NCBI GenBank assembly: GCA_945787925.1
Contig: CALZJY010000016.1
Location: 1-15,485 of the forward strand
Direction: 5' to 3'
DNA from: an uncultured Anaerosporobacter sp.
Lineage (GTDB): Bacteria; Bacillota; Clostridia; Lachnospirales; Lachnospiraceae
Length of the DNA stretch: 15,485 bases
In this document: positions 1-6,166 of the stretch, one piece after another
Layout: each line of letters starts with the position of its first letter
How positions within the stretch are numbered: position 1 is the first letter of the stretch
The notes under the pieces: model-generated
The model's input: only the letters and a program-made list of their open reading frames with translations
Told to the model about the DNA's origin: nothing
Database searches by the model: none
Translations under genes and position numbers: made by a program

Positions 1-1098
1 GTCGATGCGGGAAAGAGCAATGCGACGATTGCACAGACGATTGAAAGCATGTGGAATATGCCGATCCAGAACAATACCAGTTTCTTGGATGGAAGTTCTT
101 CTACGGGGCTGACCCATTCTCTTACCTCCGTACTTACGGTAAACAAGAATTATCTTGTGGTTACGTTGATTATCGCATTCTTGCTTGGGATGTTTTTATT
201 TATCATGTATTTCTTACTGCTGACAAGAAGGCTTTCAAACTACCTGTATGAGATTTCAGATGGAATCCAGGCGATTGCAGAGGGAAACTTCGAGTCTAGG
301 ATCCGTGTAAAGAATGAAGACGAGTTTGCGGTCATTGCGGCATCCGTCAACAAGATGGCGGCAGACATCCATGAGATGATGGAGAATGAAAGACGCATGG
401 AGCAGCAGAAGCATGAGCTGATTACTAGTGTGGCCCATGACCTTCGCACGCCCCTTACCTCGATTTTAGGGTATTTGGAGTTAGCCAATAGTCCGGGCGT
501 AGATACAAGCAACAAGGAGCACTATCTGACCATTGCATATGAAAAATCCAAGCGTCTTCAGGGGATGATCGAAGACCTTTTTAGCTACACGAAGTTTAGC
601 TCGGGAGAAGTACAGCCAAATAAGGAAGAGATGGACCTTGTAAAGTTTATGGAGCAGATGATGGATGAATTTTATCCGAGCTTCCAAGAGGCGGGGTTAG
701 AGTACGAGTTCATATCTAGTATCAGGAAGGCGAAGGTAACGGTGGATGGCGGACTGCTTGCAAGGGCCATTGCGAACTTGATCAGCAATGCTGTGAAATA
801 TGGAAAGGACGGAAAGCGGATCACGGTGAAGTTGAAGAAAAAGAGAAAATGGTATGAGATCGAGGTCATCAATTATGGAAAGAAGATTCCAGAAGAAGAC
901 CTGCCATATGTGTTTGACAAGTTCTATCGTGTAGAATCTTCTAGATCCATGGATACGGGAGGTACGGGATTAGGACTTGCCATTGCAAAGAAGATCGTAC
1001 TGATGCATGGAGGAGACTTGTTGGTAGCGAGCGATGAACAGCGCACTGTATTTACGATGAAGATTCCAACATTGGAAAAAGGAGGGTTGTCTCACTAA
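1..1098 (+). CDS. VanS-like sensor histidine kinase, 5' end outside window
   Basis: The reading frame is open from base 1 through the first ATG at 49, so the gene begins upstream; 365 codons are present. It is a membrane sensor kinase that autophosphorylates on histidine and passes phosphate to a response regulator, which must lie outside this window. Counting codons from base 1: extracytoplasmic remnant 1-50, membrane segment about 51-75, HAMP linker about 76-130, H box SVAHDLRTPLTS with His at about 146, N box around Asn263, and G2 box GGTGLGL at 320-326. The H box has Asp after His, and the G1 box reads VINYGKKIP with Asn in place of the usual Asp; as far as I recall, both are typical of the VanS subgroup. 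The stop codon is embedded in the terminator hairpin. Kinase identity is certain; the signal sensed is unknown, and 'VanS-like' does not imply vancomycin resistance. Confidence 0.93.
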   Translation, partial: VDAGKSNATIAQTIESMWNMPIQNNTSFLDGSSSTGLTHSLTSVLTVNKNYLVVTLIIAFLLGMFLFIMYFLLLTRRLSNYLYEISDGIQAIAEGNFESRIRVKNEDEFAVIAASVNKMAADIHEMMENERRMEQQKHELITSVAHDLRTPLTSILGYLELANSPGVDTSNKEHYLTIAYEKSKRLQGMIEDLFSYTKFSSGEVQPNKEEMDLVKFMEQMMDEFYPSFQEAGLEYEFISSIRKAKVTVDGGLLARAIANLISNAVKYGKDGKRITVKLKKKRKWYEIEVINYGKKIPEEDLPYVFDKFYRVESSRSMDTGGTGLGLAIAKKIVLMHGGDLLVASDEQRTVFTMKIPTLEKGGLSH

Positions 1099-1123
1099 GG
1101 TAACTTAGTGTGGCAGCCTTTTT
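1085..1123 (+). terminator. Intrinsic terminator of the VanS-like kinase gene
   Basis: Outer arms GGTTGTC (1085-1091) and GGCAGCC (1112-1118) pair with two G-T wobbles. Inner arms CACTAAG (1093-1099) and CTTAGTG (1104-1110) pair perfectly around a GTAA loop, with one T-T mismatch between the two stems. Five T residues follow at 1119-1123. The stop codon (1096-1098) lies in the inner left arm, so the hairpin overlaps the end of the coding sequence. Confidence 0.85.
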
Positions 1124-1434
1124 GCTTACGAGAACAACGAGCAAAAGTCCTGCTTGCATGACCTTGACGACTGTCGCGATAACGAGAGAAGTTCGTCAAG
1201 CGTGTTTCTTCTCGTTGATACGCTGAAATATGTAACAGAATATATAGAATGTAGAAAAAGAAAAGCGAATGTCTAAATAAAACTGAATAAAGAAATAGAA
1301 GCAGGCCTAAGAAAAAGGTGGGAAAAATTTACAATAAAACGACGAAAATAGGGAACTAATTTATGAAAACTTCTAGTTCTATCTGAGGACGGTAGAGAAT
1401 GACTATGTACAATTCCAGTTTTGTTGCTAACTTG
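1124..1434. other. Intergenic stretch with nested inverted repeats, no gene seen
   Basis: I see no credible coding frame here. The first hundred bases are repeat-rich. CTTGACGA (1163-1170) pairs with TCGTCAAG (1193-1200). AACGAGA (1181-1187), inside that loop, can pair with TCTCGTT (1210-1216) outside it. ACGAGAA (1129-1135) could pair with TTCTCGT (1209-1215) instead. AGCGT (1199-1203) pairs with ACGCT (1220-1224). The remainder to about 1434 is AT-rich, with one further 6-bp inverted repeat, GAACTA (1353-1358) with TAGTTC (1374-1379). There is no recognised RNA family. Confidence 0.4.
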
Positions 1435-1462
1435 TTGACTCATTGTTAAGAAATGTTATAAT
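1435..1462 (+). promoter_or_regulatory. Predicted sigma-A promoter of the SleB-family gene
   Basis: A -35 element TTGACT (1435-1440) and a perfect -10 TATAAT (1457-1462) are separated by 16 bases. The predicted start site near 1469 leaves a leader of about 43 bases. TTGTTAA (1443-1449) and TTAACAA (1466-1472) form an inverted repeat that brackets the -10. Confidence 0.7.
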
Positions 1463-1511
1463 AAGTTAACAAAAATGTAAAAAACTTACAATTTTGAAAT
1501 GGGGTGTATGC

Positions 1512-2324
1512 ATGTCAAGCTTTCGTTCTATTTTATGTAGTGTTCAAGAAAGAGGCAAAGGAGTAAAGAAGTCCCATCGGATTGCGATGGCAGCAACTGT
1601 GTTTGCGGTTGCTACAGGAACCTTAGTAATCATGGTAGACGAATCAAAGATTGCCAGAGTTACGACGACGGCAGAAGCAAAAGAGAATCCTACTTATATG
1701 AGTACGAATACGATTATCACAGCAAACACTTCCTTTTTGCCTAAGGTACAACAGGCAGGAAATCAAAAGGAATTTACCGTAATAAGTCCATATAGGAGTG
1801 AGCCAGATGGTATCGTAAGTATGATTGTGGAGGAAACGAAGAACCAGATTCAAGAGACCTTACAAGAGCAAAGAGACGTGCTAGAACGCAGCATTGAAGT
1901 TCATAAACAAAAGGTAGAAAGAGAAAAGAAAAAGATTCATCTAACGGCAAGTGAGATCGATGCATTAGAGCATATCGTGGAGGCAGAGGCAGGAGACCAG
2001 GACGTAATTGGCCGAATCCTAGTTGCCAACGTAGTAATGAATCGTGTAAAAGCAAAAGAGTTTCCGAATGACGTGAAAGGAGTCATCTATCAGAATAATG
2101 GAAAAGTATATCAATTTTCCCCTGTATTAGATGGAAGCATCAAACGGGTAAAGGTATCGAAAACAACCAAGGAGGCCGTACGACGGGTACTGAATGGAGA
2201 GGACCACTCGAAGGGCGCCCTGTATTTCGTACAGCGTAATATAGCAAGTAAGAAAAACCTAAGCTGGTTTGATCGAGACCTTACGAGGCTATTCAAGCAT
2301 GGATGCCATACGTTCTATAAATAA
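1512..2324 (+). CDS. Membrane-anchored SleB/CwlJ-family cell-wall hydrolase
   Basis: The product is 270 residues with three parts: one N-terminal membrane segment (about 24-42), a Lys/Glu/Gln-rich probable coiled coil (about 107-140), and a C-terminal Hydrolase_2 domain (about 145-270). Family members cleave peptidoglycan, classically spore cortex during germination as lytic transglycosylases. The VEAEAGDQ motif followed by ANVVMNRVKAKEFP is the family core, and the Glu at about 159 matches the catalytic glutamate. A TTG at 1494 is in frame, but the ATG at 1512 has a GGGGTG ribosome site five bases upstream, so I chose it. Family proteins often carry a peptidoglycan-binding domain; here a coiled coil takes its place. 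The promoter looks vegetative, so a role in vegetative wall turnover is as possible as germination. Domain call is confident; physiological role is not. Confidence 0.88.
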   Translation: MSSFRSILCSVQERGKGVKKSHRIAMAATVFAVATGTLVIMVDESKIARVTTTAEAKENPTYMSTNTIITANTSFLPKVQQAGNQKEFTVISPYRSEPDGIVSMIVEETKNQIQETLQEQRDVLERSIEVHKQKVEREKKKIHLTASEIDALEHIVEAEAGDQDVIGRILVANVVMNRVKAKEFPNDVKGVIYQNNGKVYQFSPVLDGSIKRVKVSKTTKEAVRRVLNGEDHSKGALYFVQRNIASKKNLSWFDRDLTRLFKHGCHTFYK

Positions 2325-2334
2325 GGCGTTCCTA

Positions 2335-2363
2335 TTGTAACCTTACCATAAACATGATATAAT
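2335..2363 (+). promoter_or_regulatory. Predicted sigma-A promoter of thrC
   Basis: TTGTAA (2335-2340) and a perfect TATAAT (2358-2363) are separated by 17 bases. The start site would be near 2370, leaving a leader of about 25 bases, too short for a T-box or riboswitch. Confidence 0.7.
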
Positions 2364-2394
2364 ACAAAAAAATTATGGAAAAGGAATGAAGGAC

Positions 2395-3885
2395 ATGAAC
2401 TTATTTTACAAAAGTACAAGAAGTAAAGACGACAAAGTTACTGCTTCACAGGCAATCTTAAAAGGCCTCGCTTCCGATGGTGGCTTATTTGTACCTACAG
2501 AAATTCCAAGTCTTGATGTATCATTAGAGGAACTTACCTCCATGACATACCAAGAAATTGCATATGAAGTGATGAAAAAATTCTTAACCGATTTTACGGA
2601 AGAAGAATTAAAATATTGTATTGAAAAAGCTTATGATTCCAAATTTGATACCGATCAGATTGCTCCATTAAGAGAAGCAGATGGTGCGTATTACTTAGAA
2701 TTATTCCATGGTTCAACAATCGCGTTTAAAGATATGGCATTATCCATTCTTCCATATTTACTTACAACGTCAGCAAAGAAAAATCAAGTAGAAAATGAAA
2801 TTGTTATTTTAACGGCAACCTCAGGGGATACTGGAAAAGCAGCACTTGCTGGTTTTGCAGATGTAGAGGGAACAAAGATTATCGTGTTCTATCCAAAGAA
2901 TGGCGTAAGTCCAATTCAAGAGAAACAGATGGTAACGCAAAAAGGTGCCAATACATATGTAGTAGGAATCAAAGGAAATTTCGATGATGCACAAAGCGGC
3001 GTAAAAGCAATGTTTAATGATGCAGAATTAGCAAAAGAAATGGATGCGGCAGGCTTCCAATTTTCTAGCGCAAACTCCATCAACATCGGCCGCCTTGTAC
3101 CACAGGTAGTGTATTATGTGTATGCATATTCTAGATTATTAAAAGATGGAAAAATTGCAAATGGTGAAACGATCAATGTAGTAGTGCCAACAGGCAACTT
3201 TGGTAATATTTTAGCTGCATTCTATGCAAAAAGCATGGGACTTCCAATCGGTAAGTTGATTTGTGCATCCAATGATAACAAAGTATTATTTGATTTCTTT
3301 AAGACAGGAACTTATGATCGCAACAGGGAATTTATTTTAACTTCATCCCCATCCATGGATATCTTGATTTCTAGTAACTTAGAACGCCTTATTTACCGTA
3401 TCGCAGGAAATGATGCCGATGCCAATGCAGTACTCATGCAGTCCTTAACAAAAGACGGCGTTTATCATATTACAGACGAGATGAAGGCGCAGCTTGCTGA
3501 CTTCGAAGGCGGTTTTGCAGATGAAGCAAAGACAGCGGCAACAATCAAAGAGCTATACGAAAAGACGGGATATGTAATCGATACGCATACCGCAGTTGCT
3601 GCAGCAGTATACGAAGACTACAAGAGTGCTTCTAACGATGAGACAAAGACAGTGATTGCTTCTACAGCAAGTCCATTTAAGTTTACAAGAAGCGTTATGA
3701 ATGCAATCGATCCAGCATATGATGTAAAGGGCGATTTTGAATTAGTAGATGAATTAAGCAGGATTGCAGAGGTCAAAGTACCACAAGCAATCGAAGAAAT
3801 CCGCAATGCAAACATTCTTCATGATACTGTTTGCGAAGTTGCAGATATGAAGAAGACAGTAAAAGAATGGTTACACATTCAATAG
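2395..3885 (+). CDS. thrC: Threonine synthase
   Basis: This cytoplasmic PLP enzyme converts O-phosphohomoserine to threonine, the last step of threonine synthesis. The product is 496 residues, in the range of the longer bacterial/fungal-type threonine synthases. The N-terminus (MNLFYKSTRS, then ASDGGLFVP) is typical of the family. The PLP-binding lysine is Lys112 in HGSTIAFKDMA. The motifs TSGDTGKAA and VPTGNFGN fit the phosphate and cofactor sites. An in-frame ATG at 2386 exists, but AAAAGGA ends directly against it; the same site is nine bases before the ATG at 2395, which is the better start. The gene has its own promoter and terminator, so it appears monocistronic and separate from homoserine genes. 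I see no attenuator or leader peptide. Confidence 0.96.
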   Translation: MNLFYKSTRSKDDKVTASQAILKGLASDGGLFVPTEIPSLDVSLEELTSMTYQEIAYEVMKKFLTDFTEEELKYCIEKAYDSKFDTDQIAPLREADGAYYLELFHGSTIAFKDMALSILPYLLTTSAKKNQVENEIVILTATSGDTGKAALAGFADVEGTKIIVFYPKNGVSPIQEKQMVTQKGANTYVVGIKGNFDDAQSGVKAMFNDAELAKEMDAAGFQFSSANSINIGRLVPQVVYYVYAYSRLLKDGKIANGETINVVVPTGNFGNILAAFYAKSMGLPIGKLICASNDNKVLFDFFKTGTYDRNREFILTSSPSMDILISSNLERLIYRIAGNDADANAVLMQSLTKDGVYHITDEMKAQLADFEGGFADEAKTAATIKELYEKTGYVIDTHTAVAAAVYEDYKSASNDETKTVIASTASPFKFTRSVMNAIDPAYDVKGDFELVDELSRIAEVKVPQAIEEIRNANILHDTVCEVADMKKTVKEWLHIQ

Positions 3886-3902
3886 AATAAGAAAAAAGAG
3901 TG

Positions 3903-3936
3903 AGACAGGCATGGCATATTGCTGTGCCTGTCTTTT
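3903..3936 (+). terminator. Intrinsic terminator of thrC
   Basis: AGACAGGCA (3903-3911) pairs perfectly with TGCCTGTCT (3925-3933). Further weak pairing (GGCA with TGCT) is possible in the loop, and a run of four T residues follows. Confidence 0.85.
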
Positions 3937-3980
3937 CATGCATAGGAAACATACTTGGGAAACGAATCTGATAAAACCAT

Positions 3981-4008
3981 TTGAAATAGCCATACTAGCT
4001 AGTATAAT
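3981..4008 (+). promoter_or_regulatory. Predicted promoter of the thioesterase gene with a palindrome over the -10
   Basis: TTGAAA (3981-3986) and a perfect TATAAT (4003-4008) are separated by 16 bases. A perfect 14-bp palindrome, ATACTAGCTAGTAT (3992-4005), fills most of the spacer and enters the -10, the position expected of a repressor operator. The start site would be near 4015. Confidence 0.65.
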
Positions 4009-4041
4009 AGGGGAGAGTTAAGAGTGGAAAGGAAGAATAGG

Positions 4042-4515
4042 ATGATCGAAGAAAAGACGACCTTAGAGTCCAGAACAGAACATACCCAGATCGTAATGAA
4101 TTCGCATCTTAATGGCTCAGGAAGATTGTTTGGAGGCCAGCTGTTAGAGTGGATCGACGTAGTCGCTGGAGTAGTAGGGAGAAGACATAGTGGAGCAAAT
4201 GTAGTTACTGCTGCCATAGATAACTTACAGTTTAAGGCAGGAGCTCATCGAAATGATATTATCGTGTTGATCGGGAGAGTGACGCATACAGGGAGAAGTT
4301 CCATGGAGGTCCGCGTGGACACCTATGTAGAAGACTGCAAAGGAATGCGTAAGCCGATTAACCGTGCGTATGTAGTTATGGTTGCAATTGATGAAAATGA
4401 CAATCCAATCAGAGTGCCGAGACTGAAAATCACAAGTGAAGCAGAACGGGCAGAATGGGAAGGCGCCATCAAACGAGTAGAACTTCGAAAGCAGCGTAGA
4501 AGTGAAGGGTTTTAG
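4042..4515 (+). CDS. Hotdog-fold acyl-CoA thioesterase (YciA/BACH type)
   Basis: The product is 157 residues, the usual size for one hotdog domain. Such enzymes hydrolyse acyl-CoA to free acid plus CoA in the cytoplasm, normally as hexamers. The family signature NGSGRLFGGQLLEWID (about 24-39) is clear and ends in the Asp expected in the active site. The later stretch AAIDNLQFKAG, followed by a beta strand, fits the second half of the fold. A GTG start at 4024 is possible, but its ribosome site (GGGAG, 4011-4015) would lie at or before the predicted transcription start near 4015. The ATG at 4042 has GGAAG (4031-4035) six bases upstream and is preferred. The acyl chain preferred cannot be told from sequence. 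The gene is alone, with no fatty-acid genes beside it. Confidence 0.9.
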   Translation: MIEEKTTLESRTEHTQIVMNSHLNGSGRLFGGQLLEWIDVVAGVVGRRHSGANVVTAAIDNLQFKAGAHRNDIIVLIGRVTHTGRSSMEVRVDTYVEDCKGMRKPINRAYVVMVAIDENDNPIRVPRLKITSEAERAEWEGAIKRVELRKQRRSEGF

Positions 4516-4530
4516 GTTGCATTGGGTAAG

Positions 4531-4578
4531 TAAAAAAAGAGGTGCCACACTAGCAAGTAAACAGAGTTAGTGTGGCAC
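4531..4578 (-). terminator. Terminator between convergent genes, best on the minus strand
   Basis: GTGCCACACTA (4542-4552) and TAGTGTGGCAC (4568-4578) form an 11-bp perfect stem with a 15-base loop. On the minus strand the stem is followed by seven T residues (the A-run 4532-4538), a good terminator for the BIG_2 gene. On the plus strand no comparable T-run follows, so for the thioesterase gene it is weaker. Confidence 0.85.
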
Positions 4579-4589
4579 TTCCTTGTTGA

Positions 4590-5291
4590 TTATTTTTTGG
4601 AGGATGCTTTTTTTACAACCACCGTTAGCTGGGCAGATTTTCCGTTTGCAATTGTGGCAGTAATTTTTGCAGTTCCAGCTGAATGTGTCTTAATCACGCC
4701 AGTCGAAGTAATCGTTGCTACTTTTTTGTTCGATGACTTGAAGACGGGGATTTCCACACAATTCGAAGGCTTCGTAATATAGCTGATCGTACTTGATTTC
4801 CCAACGATGAGCGTGATGGATGATTTCGGAATGACGATGCTTACGGCAGCAGGGCCAACGACTACTTGACAAGTCAGCTTTCGGACCGTCTTTGTTTTTT
4901 GTTTGATCGTAGCGGTAATGACGGCTTGTCCATTTTTGATGCCTTTCACCGTACCGTTCGAGGATACCGTGGCAATCTTAGTATTGGAAGATTGATAGGT
5001 TACGGAGTGGTTTGAAGGAAGGTTTAATACCTTTAAGCGCATCGTTTTTCCTTTGACAAGTTTCATAGAGCGCATATTAAGCGTCATAGACTTGGCGGAG
5101 GAAGTCTTGTCGGAAGCCTCTTTGGAAGGGGCTGTTTTCAATGGGACAGCAGTCGTGAGTTGTTGTTTTTTTGTATTTGAAGCATTACTTTTTGCTTGAG
5201 TCTTCATTGGTTGTGCAAGTGTTAATACACTTGCTAGTAGCAGTCCAATCAGGAAGAAGCTTGGAATCGAGCGTTTTGAGTGTTGTTTCAT
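4590..5291 (-). CDS. Secreted protein with two bacterial Ig-like (BIG_2) domains
   Basis: The product is 233 residues, lysine- and serine-rich. A classical signal peptide is visible: basic start MKQHSKR, hydrophobic core about 11-26 and a likely cleavage near residue 33. A Lys/Ser/Thr linker (about 34-66) leads to two BIG_2 repeats at about 68-146 and 149-228, each with the pattern 'K(x)VATV(S/T)S(x)G(x)(V/I)K ... G(x)A(x)ITATI'. BIG_2 domains occur in adhesins and cell-surface proteins as spacers or binding modules. There is no LPXTG, SLH domain or extra membrane helix, so it should be released or held non-covalently by charge. The ribosome site GAGGAG is at 5303-5308, 11 bases before the ATG. 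It is divergent from the response regulator, which may control it. Ligand unknown. Confidence 0.85.
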   Translation of the reverse strand: MKQHSKRSIPSFFLIGLLLASVLTLAQPMKTQAKSNASNTKKQQLTTAVPLKTAPSKEASDKTSSAKSMTLNMRSMKLVKGKTMRLKVLNLPSNHSVTYQSSNTKIATVSSNGTVKGIKNGQAVITATIKQKTKTVRKLTCQVVVGPAAVSIVIPKSSITLIVGKSSTISYITKPSNCVEIPVFKSSNKKVATITSTGVIKTHSAGTAKITATIANGKSAQLTVVVKKASSKK

Positions 5292-5328
5292 AACGGTTTC
5301 TTCTCCTCTCTAAATTCGTAGATATGAT

Positions 5329-5357
5329 AATGTATCATTATGTCATAAAAAAGTCAA
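5329..5357 (-). promoter_or_regulatory. Possible proximal promoter of the BIG_2 gene, also with a palindrome
   Basis: Read on the minus strand: TTGACT (5352-5357), a 17-base spacer and TACATT (5329-5334), a weaker -10. The inverted repeat ATGATA-ATG-TATCAT (5324-5338) covers this -10, and TTATGTCATAA (5338-5348) is a third palindrome in the spacer. Confidence 0.4.
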
Positions 5358-5363
5358 TTATTT

Positions 5364-5392
5364 ATCATATGTATGACAAATAGATGTGTCAA
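5364..5392 (-). promoter_or_regulatory. Distal predicted promoter of the BIG_2 gene with a palindrome over the -10
   Basis: Read on the minus strand: a perfect -35 TTGACA (5387-5392), a 17-base spacer and -10 TATGAT (5364-5369). The near-perfect inverted repeat TATCATA-TG-TATGACA (plus strand, 5363-5378) covers the -10 and part of the spacer, as an operator would. Confidence 0.65.
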
Positions 5393-5419
5393 TATACAAC
5401 CGAATACGTGTAATTTTCC

Positions 5420-5448
5420 TTGTATTCAACAATTTCCAACAGTATAAT
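5420..5448 (+). promoter_or_regulatory. Predicted promoter of the response regulator operon
   Basis: TTGTAT (5420-5425) is a poor -35; the -10 TATAAT (5443-5448) is perfect, with a 17-base spacer. The start site would be near 5455, so the leader is only about 13 bases and begins almost at the AGGAGG ribosome site (5455-5460). Confidence 0.55.
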
Positions 5449-5467
5449 AAATGCAGGAGGTCTTGCC

Positions 5468-6166
5468 ATGGAATATATATTAATTGCTGACGATAATGAA
5501 GATATTACAGACATTCTAGCGAATTACGTAAGACGAGAAGGCTATGAACCAATCGTCGCAGCAGATGGCCTGCAAGCATATGAGGCGTATAAGAAGTATG
5601 CCCCATGTGTAGTTTTGCTTGATGTTATGATGCCAAATATGGATGGTTTTGATGTATGCCGAAAGATTCGAAAGGACTCCAATGTGCCCATTATCTTGAT
5701 TAGCGCAAAGGGAGAGGACTTTGAGAAAATCATGGGACTAGATATCGGAGCGGATGATTATATTGTAAAACCATTTAGCCCAAGCGAGGTTATGGCTAGG
5801 GTAAGGGCAGTACTAAGAAGGATGAAGACGGTAACAGAAGTACCGGCGGCGACAGAACAACAAATCATCCTAGGTAATATGAGAATTAATTTAGATGAAT
5901 ATACACTTTATATAGATGAGAAGCAAATTAAGCTTACAAAGAAGGAAATTGAGACGATGTGGATGCTAGCGAGCAATCCGAATAAGGTATTTACAAGAGA
6001 CAACCTATTAGATAGCCTTTGGGGATATGATTATTATGGCGATAGCCGTACCGTGGATTCCCATATCAAGCGTCTTCGTGCGAAGTTAGAACATGTAGAG
6101 CATAAGGATTGGAGCATCAAGACAATCTGGGGAGTCGGCTATAAGCTTGAAGTGATCAAAGCATGA
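5468..6166 (+). CDS. OmpR/PhoB-family response regulator
   Basis: The product is 232 residues: a receiver domain (about 1-120) and a winged-helix DNA-binding domain (about 134-232). The receiver has the acidic pair Asp8/Asp9, the phosphoacceptor Asp52 in VVLLDVMMPNMDG, Ser79 in the switch position and Lys101 in VKPF. The recognition helix region reads SRTVDSHIKRLRAKLE, typical of the family. The ATG at 5468 sits seven bases after AGGAGG and directly before the conserved strand YILIADDNED; an upstream in-frame start at 5420 would lie in the promoter and is rejected. The stop overlaps the start of the next gene (ATGA), so the two are translationally coupled. The divergent BIG_2 gene is a candidate target. 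All catalytic residues are intact. Its regulon cannot be told from sequence. Confidence 0.95.
   Translation: MEYILIADDNEDITDILANYVRREGYEPIVAADGLQAYEAYKKYAPCVVLLDVMMPNMDGFDVCRKIRKDSNVPIILISAKGEDFEKIMGLDIGADDYIVKPFSPSEVMARVRAVLRRMKTVTEVPAATEQQIILGNMRINLDEYTLYIDEKQIKLTKKEIETMWMLASNPNKVFTRDNLLDSLWGYDYYGDSRTVDSHIKRLRAKLEHVEHKDWSIKTIWGVGYKLEVIKA

Noticed and set aside
2325..2394. T-box or amino-acid leader upstream of thrC
   Set aside because: The promoter at 2335-2363 leaves only about 25 bases of leader, with no room for such an element.
4570..4782. Plus-strand 70-codon open frame
   Set aside because: It runs antisense to the C-terminal part of the BIG_2 gene, starts inside the terminator hairpin and has no ribosome site.
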